Shown one piece after another: positions 25,891 to 34,535 of a stretch of 64,000 bases of DNA. The number at the start of each line of letters is the position of its first letter. The first letter of the stretch is position 1. This DNA comes from Bacillus sp. S/N-304-OC-R1. GTDB taxonomy: Bacteria > Bacillota > Bacilli > Bacillales > Cytobacillaceae. Position numbers and translations under genes: made by a program. The DNA is taken from positions 496,001 through 560,000 of the forward strand of contig NZ_JACWFE010000001.1 of assembly GCF_019749375.1 (NCBI RefSeq), given 5' to 3'. The notes beneath the pieces were generated by a model. It was not told the origin of the DNA. It did no database searches and saw only the letters and a list, made by a program, of their open reading frames with translations.

Positions 25891-25965
25891 ACTCTGTTAA
25901 ACGTGGCTGTTGATTGCAGCTGCAATCAACAAGTGCATAACTCAAAATTCTGCTTTAACACAGCC
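25891..25965. repeat. Internally collapsed copy of Bacillaceae intergenic repeat
   Basis: Both ends match the full copy at 39561-39743: CTCTGTTAAACG...TGTTGATT on the left and AATCAACAAGTGCA...TTCTGCTTTAACA on the right. The roughly 100-base GC-rich core is missing. The junction forms a perfect 24-base palindrome from TGTTGATTGCAG and CTGCAATCAACA. Confidence 0.75.
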
Positions 25966-26015
25966 ATTATAAAAAAGCAGAAATATGGCTTAACTCCATA
26001 TTTCTAAAGAACTTA

Positions 26016-26483
26016 TTAAAATCCTAAAATGGCTTTAATAACAGAAGTAGTTTCCCCTCCATGATAAAAAACATACAATAACAGATAGACAGCCACCCCT
26101 GTTATGGCAGTAAAAAACCATATTATACTTGTAATAGGTCCAATCTTTCGATGTTTGGCCAAGTTATTTTTATACCCTGTAATAAGCGTAATAATTCCTA
26201 ACACCGCACCAACAGTTGCCAATGTAATATGAAATATTAGAAAAATTGTATAGTATATTTTAATATTGGCTGGACCGCCAAACGCAGTATTTCCTATAAA
26301 CACCGTTCTGCTTGCATAAATAATAAAGAATATAATTGCGAATACAGCTGCTAACAACATTGTCTTTTTATGAGTTTCAATTTTTCTTTGTCGTATTTGT
26401 CCCCATCCAATAGCTACTGTAATGGCACTTAATACAATGAATGTCGTACTTATTGTCGGTAAAATCGGCAGCGAATAAATCAT
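26016..26483 (-). CDS. ctaM: DUF420 protein, cytochrome oxidase assembly factor CtaM-like
   Basis: 155 residues with four transmembrane helices (about 5-25, 41-62, 78-102 and 120-142). Conserved His residues sit at helix ends (ETHKKTM, LIFHITLA, FYHGGETT), which fits the heme/copper-related DUF420 family. CtaM is needed for maturation of heme-copper oxidases in Staphylococcus, and B. subtilis YozB is the homologue. It sits downstream of ctaG in the caa3 cluster but beyond ctaG's terminator, so it probably has its own promoter. No terminator of its own was clearly seen. Confidence 0.85.
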   Translation of the reverse strand: MIYSLPILPTISTTFIVLSAITVAIGWGQIRQRKIETHKKTMLLAAVFAIIFFIIYASRTVFIGNTAFGGPANIKIYYTIFLIFHITLATVGAVLGIITLITGYKNNLAKHRKIGPITSIIWFFTAITGVAVYLLLYVFYHGGETTSVIKAILGF

Positions 26484-26674
26484 AATAACTCCCTCTCTGT
26501 TTTTTCTCTATTTAATCCATAAACAGGCCGCAAAGCCTTACAAAAGTATGATGCACAAAGTTAATTCTATTAAAGTTCCACTTTATAATCAACACAGATA
26601 AAGGCATTTTCGTCAAAGTTGCTAATTTGTTCAAATATTAATATATATAATGTGATTTTTTATATAGAAAAAAC

Positions 26675-26697
26675 CTCATTCAAACAGAATGAGGCTT
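26675..26697 (-). terminator. Terminator after ctaG
   Basis: CCTCATTC...GAATGAGG hairpin followed on the minus strand by TTTTTTCT. Confidence 0.9.
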
Positions 26698-26700
26698 GAA

Positions 26701-27603
26701 TTATTCAATCGTCTGAGGGTTAAGGGAATGTTGTTTTTCAATTTCTGTTTCTTCTTGTTCTTTACGGTACCAACTAAAGAAAATCTGTGCCAGTGTTACA
26801 CCATAGACAATTTCTTGAATCATTTTCATAATAATCCCGCCTAATTGCTGATCATTCAGAAGGCTAATAGAACTAAACATCTCTGGACCGCTCAAGGTTA
26901 AGCCTGAAAGTGTTGATGCAGGTACACATAGTTCTAATGATTTAGCCCATGCGTCAGGGTCAGAGAATGAGCTGTATAATGGTGCATTTGCAAAGATAAT
27001 AAGCCCGCATGCAGGTAATAGCAATGCACTCGCGGCAAAAATATATCCTACTTTTTTAAGCCCGCTTAAGGATTGATATTCATCTAATTTATTATCAATT
27101 GGCCACCAAAAAATTATTGCCATAACAAATAAAAGACTTGTATATGCTGCATGCAGTAAAAAACTTGTCTTAACAATATCAAATACTAGAGGGATATGAT
27201 AAATGGAGAATATCCCATTAAACAATATTAGAGCTACAACAGGTTTGGTCAAAAAGTTAAATATGTTTTTAAACGCAGAATTTTTTTGAAGTGAACGCCA
27301 AATCCATGGAGGAATTCCCGTAATAAAAAATTTCGGAATAACTAAACAAAGGATAGCCATTTGGATCATATGTGCGTAAAACATCAGATGTCCCATTAAG
27401 TCAATAGGTGATCCTTTAATGATGTATAAAAGAAGAATAGCTATTGAAAAATTTATAGCTTGCCCTAGTTTAAGCGGCTCACTATTTAAAAACTTCTCTC
27501 TATATTTAATAGTAATTAAAAAATATCCAACAAGTACAAGAACTAAAAAGATAAAAAAATATGGGCTCCATAATGCTCGAAAACCAAATATTTGTAATGC
27601 CAT
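26701..27603 (-). CDS. ctaG: Cytochrome c oxidase assembly factor CtaG
   Basis: 300 residues with about seven transmembrane helices. The caa3-specific CtaG family (unrelated to the Cox11-type CtaG of proteobacteria) is recognised by the segment GHLMFYAHMIQMAILCLVIP (about 70-89), with His residues proposed for copper handling, and by the FNGIFSIYHIPLVFD and WWPIDNK blocks. It is involved in forming active caa3 oxidase in B. subtilis. Located after ctaF, from which it is separated by a terminator hairpin at 27754, so its expression may be partly independent. Confidence 0.93.
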   Translation of the reverse strand: MALQIFGFRALWSPYFFIFLVLVLVGYFLITIKYREKFLNSEPLKLGQAINFSIAILLLYIIKGSPIDLMGHLMFYAHMIQMAILCLVIPKFFITGIPPWIWRSLQKNSAFKNIFNFLTKPVVALILFNGIFSIYHIPLVFDIVKTSFLLHAAYTSLLFVMAIIFWWPIDNKLDEYQSLSGLKKVGYIFAASALLLPACGLIIFANAPLYSSFSDPDAWAKSLELCVPASTLSGLTLSGPEMFSSISLLNDQQLGGIIMKMIQEIVYGVTLAQIFFSWYRKEQEETEIEKQHSLNPQTIE

Positions 27604-27753
27604 GCATATTCACCCCTCTATTTTTTGACTGACAAAAGATCCAATAAGAAATATCCTTAAACATAAAACGATCAACATACCAAATTATATTATACATGTG
27701 AATCATGCGACTTCAAAATATTCAATATTACCAATATTTCGATTACATAAAAA

Positions 27754-27780
27754 GAAAACCGGCTGAAAGCCGATTTTCTC
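27754..27780 (-). terminator. Terminator after ctaF
   Basis: GAAAACCGGCT...AGCCGATTTTC hairpin, minus-strand tail TTTTTATG; seven bases past the ctaF stop. Confidence 0.85.
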
Positions 27781-27787
27781 TCTTTTT

Positions 27788-28123
27788 TTACCACCAAATA
27801 ATCGTAATATAAGTTAAAATCGTAACAAATCCAACAACCATTCCAGAATACATGAATAACTTAGGTGCCTCATGACCTTCATGACTCATATGCATGAAAT
27901 AGTATAATTGAAAAATTACCTGAACAGCTGCAAGGATTAAAATAAACGGAACAATAAACCATCCAGAAAATCCTTCATAGGCTACAGCAACGAAGGCAAC
28001 CAGTGTTAAGAAGATCATCAATGCGAATGAGATTATATGATGTTTCATTTCTTCAGCATTCTTTTTACGACGATATTCAATGTCTACACGAGGGTTACCT
28101 GAGTTTAATTGTTCATTTGTCAT
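27788..28123 (-). CDS. ctaF: Cytochrome c oxidase subunit IV (caa3)
   Basis: 111 residues with three transmembrane helices (about 29-46, 53-74 and 86-108), a normal subunit IVB. Segment HHIISFALMIFLTLVAF and QVIFQLYYFMHMSHEGH are typical of Bacillus CtaF. Small non-catalytic subunit of the caa3 oxidase; follows ctaE after four bases. Confidence 0.93.
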   Translation of the reverse strand: MTNEQLNSGNPRVDIEYRRKKNAEEMKHHIISFALMIFLTLVAFVAVAYEGFSGWFIVPFILILAAVQVIFQLYYFMHMSHEGHEAPKLFMYSGMVVGFVTILTYITIIWW

Positions 28124-28127
28124 CAGT

Positions 28128-28757
28128 TTATCCCACCATTCCCATTAAATATACAACTGTAAAAATAAATACCCAAACAACGTCGATAAAGTGCCAGTAA
28201 AGACTTGCTACATAAAATTTAGGTGCATTGTAAAGGTTTAATCCACGCTTACTGTTACGAAGCATTAATGAAATAATCCATCCAAGTCCAAAAGCAACGT
28301 GAGCTCCATGGAATCCTACTAACGTATAGAACGCAGATCCAAATGCACTACTAGTGAACGTATGACCAAATTCATGAACATAATGATTGAACTCATAAAT
28401 TTCTAAACTTAAGAATGACAATCCTAGAAGAACTGTAATTCCAAGCCATATTTGCATTTTCTTGAAGTTAAAGTTCTTCATATGGTACATTGCATAAACA
28501 CTTGTTAATGAACTAGTCAATAATATCATAGTCATTGCAAATACTAGCGGAATCTCAAATAGATCCTTAGCAAGTGGCATGTCGCTGCTAGGTACTGAGT
28601 CTTTTAAAGCTAAATATGTTGCAAAGAGGGAGGCGAAGAGAACAGTCTCTCCACCTAGGAATAACCAGAACCCTAAAAACTTATTTTTACCCTCGAGGGT
28701 TTGCATTTCAGGAGAAGCTGGCCATTTTTCTAATGTCATTTTTTCTTCTGCATGCAT
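28128..28757 (-). CDS. ctaE: Cytochrome c oxidase subunit III (caa3)
   Basis: 209 residues with five transmembrane helices. Conserved blocks include KNKFLGFWLFLGGETVLFASLFATY (about 24-48), FGSAFYTLVGFHGAHVAFGLGW (about 139-160) and the final YWHFIDVVWVFIFTVVY (about 187-203). Subunit III stabilises the oxidase core. Its ATG overlaps the ctaD stop by one base (TAATG). Confidence 0.96.
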   Translation of the reverse strand: MHAEEKMTLEKWPASPEMQTLEGKNKFLGFWLFLGGETVLFASLFATYLALKDSVPSSDMPLAKDLFEIPLVFAMTMILLTSSLTSVYAMYHMKNFNFKKMQIWLGITVLLGLSFLSLEIYEFNHYVHEFGHTFTSSAFGSAFYTLVGFHGAHVAFGLGWIISLMLRNSKRGLNLYNAPKFYVASLYWHFIDVVWVFIFTVVYLMGMVG

Positions 28758-30640
28758 TATGCCTTTACCCCCTTATTATTATCATCCATATCATCCATTA
28801 AATCTTCTTTATGAATATGATATCCATGATCATCCTTTAATGAACGAGTAAGCATTGAACCGAAAGTAATCACTAATCCAACGATTAAAACTGGGATACC
28901 CCAAGTATTTCCTTCATCTGCGTGGTACATTGCACCAAATGCTGCAATGAAAAGACCAAGTGAGATTACGAAAGGAATAAATGAGTTATTAGGCATATGG
29001 ATATCACCAAGCGGCTCAGCAGGTACCATACCCTTTTTACCTTCCATTTTTTCAATCCAATAAGCATCTAGACCACGAACTAGCGGTAATTGCTTAAAGT
29101 TATAGAATGGCGGCGGTGAAGCAATAGCCCATTCAAGTGTACGTCCGTCACCCCATGGGTCATTTCCAACTTTTTCGTTTTTAACACTTGTCGTTACAAT
29201 GTTAATTAACATAATGATCACAGCTGCAGCCATGAAGAAGGCTCCAACAGAACTTACAAAGTTTCCAGTTTCAAGTCCTTGACCCGGAAGGAAAGTGAAA
29301 ATGCGTCGCGGCATTCCCCATAGACCTAAGAAATGCTGAATAAAGAATGTTAAATGGAATCCAATGAAGAATAATACGAAAGTAATTTTTCCTAGGAATT
29401 CATTTAGCATTGTTCCAAACATTTTTGGCCAATAGAAATGTGTACCAGCTAATAGAGCAAATACTACCCCACCTACAATTACATAGTGGAAGTGAGCTAC
29501 TACGAAATACGTATCATGATACTGATAGTCAGCTGCAGCAGCCCCCAGCATTACACCTGTTACCCCACCCATTAAGAAAGAAGGAATAAAGGCAACAGCA
29601 TACAGCATTGGAGTTGTAAATTTAATACTTCCTCCCCAAAGAGTAAATAACCAGTTAAAAATTTTAATTCCGGTAGGTACAGCAATAGCCATTGTTGCTA
29701 CAGCAAAGATTGCGTTAGCAATTGGGCCTAAACCAGTTGTAAACATGTGGTGAGCCCAAACCATGAATCCTAAGAAACCAATTAGGACTGTTGCGAATAC
29801 CATTGAAGAATATCCGAAAAGACGTTTTCTTGCAAATACTGCAAAGATCTCTGAGAAAATACCGAAAGCCGGTAAAATTAAGATATAAACTTCCGGGTGT
29901 CCAAAAATCCAGAAGAAGTGTTCCCAAATAATTGTATTTCCACCCATTGAAGCATCAAAGAAATTTGAACCAAACATACGGTCAAACATTAGTAAAAAGA
30001 TACTTACTGTTAATGGAGGGAATGCAAATAAAATTAAAGATGAAGCAACAAAAGTCGTCCAAGTAAACATTGGCATACGCATATAAGTCATTCCTGGTGC
30101 GCGCATGTTAATGATTGTTACTAGGAAGTTAATACCACCCATCAAAGTACCGAAACCGGATATTTGAAGTCCTAGTACATAGAAATCAATACCGTGTCCT
30201 TTAGACGCAAGTGATAATGATGCATATGAAGTCCATCCAGCATCAGGAGCTCCTCCTAAAAACCATGAAAGGTTTAAGAAAACTCCACCAAAGAAAAATA
30301 ACCAAAATCCTAACGAGTTAATGAAAGGAAAAGCAACGTCACGTGCTCCAATTTGGAGAGGCATGACCGCGTTCATAAATCCTAGCAAGAGTGGCATCGC
30401 CGCCAAGAAAATCATTGTTGTTCCGTGCATAGTCAGCATTTCATTGAATAAACCAGCACTTACAAAATCATTGTTTGGTTTTATTAATTGAATACGGATT
30501 ACCATAGCTTCTATCCCGCCAAGGAGAAAGAAGAATCCGCCTGCAAAAAGATAAAGGTGTGCAATTTTCTTATGGTCTACTGTCGTAAGATAATCCCAAA
30601 GAACTGCCCCAAATCCCTTTTTTTGAGCAATGGTACTCAC
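28757..30640 (-). CDS. ctaD: Cytochrome c oxidase subunit I (caa3)
   Basis: 627 residues. Catalytic heme-copper subunit: heme a ligand His in NEMLTMHGTTMIF, CuB and cross-linked Tyr region in WIFGHPEVYILILPAFG, HH pair in WAHHMFTTG, and heme a3/heme a His pair in DTYFVVAHFHYVIVG. About 14 hydrophobic helices are expected. Start is GTG 30640 (STIAQKKGFGA) ten bases after AAAGGGAGG. The longer frame from TTG 30661 reads through that ribosome binding site. Oxidises cytochrome c and pumps protons in the cytoplasmic membrane. 26 bases from ctaC. Confidence 0.97.
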   Translation of the reverse strand: MSTIAQKKGFGAVLWDYLTTVDHKKIAHLYLFAGGFFFLLGGIEAMVIRIQLIKPNNDFVSAGLFNEMLTMHGTTMIFLAAMPLLLGFMNAVMPLQIGARDVAFPFINSLGFWLFFFGGVFLNLSWFLGGAPDAGWTSYASLSLASKGHGIDFYVLGLQISGFGTLMGGINFLVTIINMRAPGMTYMRMPMFTWTTFVASSLILFAFPPLTVSIFLLMFDRMFGSNFFDASMGGNTIIWEHFFWIFGHPEVYILILPAFGIFSEIFAVFARKRLFGYSSMVFATVLIGFLGFMVWAHHMFTTGLGPIANAIFAVATMAIAVPTGIKIFNWLFTLWGGSIKFTTPMLYAVAFIPSFLMGGVTGVMLGAAAADYQYHDTYFVVAHFHYVIVGGVVFALLAGTHFYWPKMFGTMLNEFLGKITFVLFFIGFHLTFFIQHFLGLWGMPRRIFTFLPGQGLETGNFVSSVGAFFMAAAVIIMLINIVTTSVKNEKVGNDPWGDGRTLEWAIASPPPFYNFKQLPLVRGLDAYWIEKMEGKKGMVPAEPLGDIHMPNNSFIPFVISLGLFIAAFGAMYHADEGNTWGIPVLIVGLVITFGSMLTRSLKDDHGYHIHKEDLMDDMDDNNKGVKA

Positions 30641-30666
30641 AATTTTACCTCCCTTTAGCAATTACA

Positions 30667-31740
30667 CTATTTCCCCTGAACTTTTAACCCCATTAAATAC
30701 TCTGTTAATGCATCAAGCTGTTCTGGAGTTAACTCTCCATAAGTACCTGTCATTTTGTTACCAGGCTTATACTTTTCAGGATCAGATAACCAATTTTTCA
30801 AGTCTTCTGGTGTATGTTGTAAAATACCAGCAATTCTTTCACGTTCACCAAAATTAGTTAGGTTAGGTGCTAGTCTTGCTGCTTCTGGTGTTGTGTTAGC
30901 TGGTGTAACAGCATGACATCCAATACAGCTTTGGTTAAAGATTTCTTGACCGGCTTGAGCTAAATCAGTTGTAGCCTTCATTGGCTCTTTAACACTTTGC
31001 ATGTTACTTACCCATTGATCAAATTCTGCACGAGGAAGAGCCTTAACTTTGAAGTCCATTAGTGCATGTGATGGTCCGCAAAGCTCAGCACATTTTCCAT
31101 AGAATAAGTTATTTACATCATCTGCTTTTTTACCATCAAATTTTAGCCAGAATTTATTTACGTTGTCTACGTTAGTATCCAGCTTTCCTCCAGCAGAAGG
31201 AATCCAGAAAGAGTGCTTAACATCTGAAGCAATTAAGTTAAAATATACTTTTTCATCTGTTGGAACAATTAAATCCTGACTTGTAATAATCTCTTGGTTC
31301 GGATATTCAAATTCCCACCAGTATAGGTTGGCGCGAACATTTACAACAAGAGCATCAGTCTTTCCATCTTCGTTCTTCTTATCCATATCTGCAACATCAG
31401 CAAGCTTAAATGTAGCTGAAACAGTTGGAATAGCAAGAACAAAGACCAATAATATTGGAATAACTGTCCAGATAATTTCTAATGCATGACTTCCTTCTAC
31501 TTGTTTCGGAATTTTATCGTCTTTTCGACGGAATCTTACCAAAACGATGATGAAAATCAGAGCTACAATTGCGATTACCCCGATCATAATTGTAGTACTT
31601 AGCACCATTAAATCATATTGTTTTTGTGCAACTTCACCTGCAGGCTGCAAAGCAGATAAATATGGTTTGCCGCATGCAGAAAGAATGAGCGTCAGAATCC
31701 CAACTAAAGAAGCAAGACGCCATTTTGCAAGCCTTTTCAT
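30667..31740 (-). CDS. ctaC: Cytochrome c oxidase subunit II with fused cytochrome c domain (caa3)
   Basis: 357 residues. Signal peptide with lipobox ILSAC (Cys near 22) predicts an N-acyl lipoprotein. Two membrane helices follow (about 45-68 and 88-108), then the cupredoxin domain with CuA ligands in CAELCGPSHALM (about 214-225) and the C-terminal cytochrome c domain with heme motif CIGCH (about 274-278) and Met ligand region NKMTGTYGELT. The fusion defines caa3-type oxidases. Promoter is probably in the 220-base gap after ctaB. Confidence 0.97.
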   Translation of the reverse strand: MKRLAKWRLASLVGILTLILSACGKPYLSALQPAGEVAQKQYDLMVLSTTIMIGVIAIVALIFIIVLVRFRRKDDKIPKQVEGSHALEIIWTVIPILLVFVLAIPTVSATFKLADVADMDKKNEDGKTDALVVNVRANLYWWEFEYPNQEIITSQDLIVPTDEKVYFNLIASDVKHSFWIPSAGGKLDTNVDNVNKFWLKFDGKKADDVNNLFYGKCAELCGPSHALMDFKVKALPRAEFDQWVSNMQSVKEPMKATTDLAQAGQEIFNQSCIGCHAVTPANTTPEAARLAPNLTNFGERERIAGILQHTPEDLKNWLSDPEKYKPGNKMTGTYGELTPEQLDALTEYLMGLKVQGK

Positions 31741-31906
31741 ACTTTAATCAAACCCCTCTTTCGTATTATTTCTGTTTGAAATGTTTGATCGAAAAAATTA
31801 TAAATAAATTCTTTCTAAATACTTAGGAAAAGAAAGAATTTCCTAACAAAGTTTCTTATGTAGTATACCTTAATACTGTTAAACAATATTACGATATTTT
31901 TTTATT

Positions 31907-31955
31907 AATAGGATTAGGGCATTAGAACATTATTTTGACTAGTGCCCTGCCCTAT
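31907..31955 (-). terminator. Possible terminator after ctaB
   Basis: Imperfect stem AATAGG..AGGGCA / TGCCCT..CCTATT with a long loop. No T-run follows on the minus strand, so it may be only a stabilising hairpin. Confidence 0.4.
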
Positions 31956-31960
31956 TATAT

Positions 31961-32899
31961 TTAAATAAGTGTGATAATTACCATAGCTACAAACATAATA
32001 GTCAGATATTGCAATGAGTATACAAACATTAATGTAGCCCATTTAATATCATCTTTAAATTTTCTAGCATATATTCCTGTTGCAATCCAGCCTATATTTA
32101 AAATGGTTGCAAGAATAAGAAATGGCATTCCTAGTTCTGGAAGCAAGAATGGCAGTGGCAATAAACCTGCTACCCATAAGTATATTGAAGTCTTTGTTCT
32201 TTTAAATCCCTTTACAACCGGAAGCATTGGCACATTTGCAGCGCGATATTCTTCACATCTTCTCATGGCAAGCGCATAAAAATGAGGAGGCTGCCAGAAG
32301 AACATGATTAAAAATAAGCCCCACGCCATAACATCCAGGTTTGCATCTACTGCTGCCCACCCAATTAGTGGAGGCACAGCCCCTGATATACTTCCAATAA
32401 TAGTATTTGAAACATATCTTCGTTTTGACCAAATTGTATATAAGACAATATAGCTAAATACCCCTACTAAACCAATTAAAGCAGCTGTTAAAGTAGTTAG
32501 TAAAAGCAATACCGTACCTATACCGATTAATAAGAAACTTAATATCGCCACTTTAGCTGGCGAAACTCTTCCAGTAACAGTTGGCCTATTCTTCGTTCTT
32601 TCCATAAAAGGATCAATATCTCGGTCTATATAGTTATTAAGGGCACATGAGCCAGCGATAATAAGCGATGATCCGATTACAGTATAAAGAACAATATCCA
32701 AATTATGCAAAAATCCTTTACCTGTAAAGTGCAGTGCAAGCCATAAACCAGTGAAGGTAGTAATTAAATTAGAATTGACAATTCCAACTTTAATTAATGA
32801 TAAGAAATCCTTCCATACAGTTGACCTATGCACATCATTTTCCAGGCTTCCACCGCTGTTCTCAATACCAGCATCAATGAAGGCCCTCGAATTAGACAT
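31961..32899 (-). CDS. ctaB: Protoheme IX farnesyltransferase (heme O synthase)
   Basis: 312 residues with about nine transmembrane helices. Attaches a farnesyl chain to heme B to make heme O, the precursor of heme A. The prenyl-diphosphate/Mg binding motif is [19 protein letters not shown] (about 86-104), with the second motif in the [28 protein letters not shown] region. ATG 32899 ([10 protein letters not shown]) follows AAAGGAGG. The open frame extends 41 unconserved codons upstream and was trimmed. Divergent from ctaA, the next enzyme of the pathway. Confidence 0.96.
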   Translation of the reverse strand: MSNSRAFIDAGIENSGGSLENDVHRSTVWKDFLSLIKVGIVNSNLITTFTGLWLALHFTGKGFLHNLDIVLYTVIGSSLIIAGSCALNNYIDRDIDPFMERTKNRPTVTGRVSPAKVAILSFLLIGIGTVLLLLTTLTAALIGLVGVFSYIVLYTIWSKRRYVSNTIIGSISGAVPPLIGWAAVDANLDVMAWGLFLIMFFWQPPHFYALAMRRCEEYRAANVPMLPVVKGFKRTKTSIYLWVAGLLPLPFLLPELGMPFLILATILNIGWIATGIYARKFKDDIKWATLMFVYSLQYLTIMFVAMVIITLI

Positions 32900-33510
32900 A
32901 TTCTTTCCTCCTTTATCCCTTATCACAAATACGGCAATGATACTAAACCTACTATAAAACATTCTAGCTAACAATTCCATATTTGTAATAAAAAACGAAG
33001 AGCTTTTCCTAAAAGATGACAATTTAAATAGTTTTCTACTATTATAATTGTTTTAATACTGTAAATTACTTAACAGGATTTAAACATCTTCCTTTGTATA
33101 TTAAATCACACTTTGAAAGTTTTTTGTGAATATTTTTCGAATAAAATATGAATAATTTGTGTCATCAAGTATTTTTGCTTAAATAATTGTTGTTTTTCTG
33201 CCATAATATAATCAGTATGTTTTAAAAAAACATTGATAAAATATTCACATAATGTAAAAAAATGTTTTATGTAAGATTTTACTGACGTACATATTATTTA
33301 CACTATATGTACAATGATTATACCTTTTATCATTGTAATAAAAATATTAATCATGTAGTATTCGTAAAGGCAGTACTATTTCTATTCTCTTTTATCTTAT
33401 TATCAGATATGATAGATACGGAAAATTTATTATTTAGAAACAAATTAATTATACTAGTCAACTACCTCATATTACAAATTATTGAATTATTTAGAAGAGG
33501 GTGAAGCACT
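32900..33510. other. AT-rich divergent ctaB-ctaA regulatory region
   Basis: 611 bases without a supported gene. It contains candidate ResD-type motifs (33123-33131 and 33243-33251). A 65-residue frame (33307-33504) overlaps the ctaA leader and looks spurious. Confidence 0.6.
33123..33131 (+). promoter_or_regulatory. Candidate ResD-type site upstream of ctaA
   Basis: TTTGTGAAT, with an 8-of-9 match on the other strand at 33243-33251 (ATTCACATA). In B. subtilis ResD activates ctaA and the ctaB operon from the same intergenic region. Short motifs in AT-rich DNA occur by chance, hence low confidence. Confidence 0.35.
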
Positions 33511-34479
33511 TTGCGACGATCACTTAAATGGTTCGCCGTATTAACCACCATAGGAATGTTATTAATATTATTAGGCGGTGCACTCGTAACAAAAACAGAT
33601 TCTGGAATGGGGTGCGGAAGATCTTGGCCGCTATGTAATGGTGAATTACTGCCGAAAGACATTACACCTGAATTAATTATTGAACTCGCGCATAGAGTCG
33701 TATCTGGTTCTGTCGGGATTATGGTTCTTGTCCTATCGGTCTGGACTTGGAGGTCTATCGGACATATTCGGGAAACTAAGTTTTTATCTATAACTTCTTT
33801 CTTTTTTTTAGTCCTTCAAGGTTTAATTGGAGCGGCTGCAGTTAAATGGGGACAATCAGATTTTGTACTTGCCTTGCATTTTGGCATTTCTTTAATTTCT
33901 TTTGCAACAGTCCTGCTTCTGACTCTCCTTATCTTTGAAGTTGATAAGAAATTTAATGCTGAAAATATTATCCTTGATAATAGAATGAGAAAACATATTA
34001 TCGGTGTATCAATTTACAGCTATATTGTTGTTTACACCGGTGCTCTTGTACGGCATGTTAATGCTAGTTTAGTTTGTAAGGATTGGCCACTCTGTACGAA
34101 TAGCATCTTTGGACTTCCTGAAAATATGTATGAATGGGTACAAATGGGACATAGGGCCGCAGCAGGCATCATTTTTCTGTGGATTGCTTATATTACCTAT
34201 CTTGCAGTAAAGCATTATAAAAATCAAAAAGTTATATACTGGGGTTGGATTATTTCCTTTATTTTAGTTTCTTTACAGGTTATAGCTGGTGCATTCGTAG
34301 TCTTATCTAGATTAAATTTATATATCGCACTTGCCCACGCCTTCTTCATTTCTTGTTTATTTGGTGTTTTAAGTTATTTCATCCTTTTAACTTCTCGGAG
34401 TAAAAAGAATGCTTTAGCATTAAAAAAAGCTTCAGAAGATGATAAACTGCCAACGCCTCCTCCAGTTACAATTCAATAA
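33511..34479 (+). CDS. ctaA: Heme A synthase
   Basis: 322 residues with eight transmembrane helices in two four-helix halves. Oxidises the C8 methyl of heme O to give heme A. The N-half carries the Cys pair in [11 protein letters not shown] (about 35-42) and [10 protein letters not shown]. The C-half carries the second pair in VCKDWPLC, plus QMGHRAAAG and ALAHAFF His ligands. Start is TTG 33511 after GAGGGTGA, as the conserved N-terminus [12 protein letters not shown] begins there. The C-terminal 30 residues are hydrophilic and lie outside the membrane core. Terminator at 34492. Confidence 0.95.
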   Translation: MRRSLKWFAVLTTIGMLLILLGGALVTKTDSGMGCGRSWPLCNGELLPKDITPELIIELAHRVVSGSVGIMVLVLSVWTWRSIGHIRETKFLSITSFFFLVLQGLIGAAAVKWGQSDFVLALHFGISLISFATVLLLTLLIFEVDKKFNAENIILDNRMRKHIIGVSIYSYIVVYTGALVRHVNASLVCKDWPLCTNSIFGLPENMYEWVQMGHRAAAGIIFLWIAYITYLAVKHYKNQKVIYWGWIISFILVSLQVIAGAFVVLSRLNLYIALAHAFFISCLFGVLSYFILLTSRSKKNALALKKASEDDKLPTPPPVTIQ

Positions 34480-34491
34480 CAAAAACTACCT

Positions 34492-34526
34492 AAAAGAGCT
34501 GCAGTCTTTGACCGCAGCTCTTTTTA
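34492..34526. terminator. Bidirectional terminator between ctaA and pyc
   Basis: AAAGAGCTGC...GCAGCTCTTTTT, ten-base arms, between convergent genes. Confidence 0.9.
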
Positions 34527-34535
34527 TATTAATTA

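Noticed and set aside
33123-33131. FNR or Rex palindrome in the cta intergenic region
   Set aside because: TTGTGAA is present but the second half-site does not match, so only a ResD-type motif was kept at low confidence.
33307-33504. 65-codon frame in the ctaA-ctaB gap
   Set aside because: Begins inside AT-rich promoter DNA without a ribosome binding site and ends against the ctaA leader.
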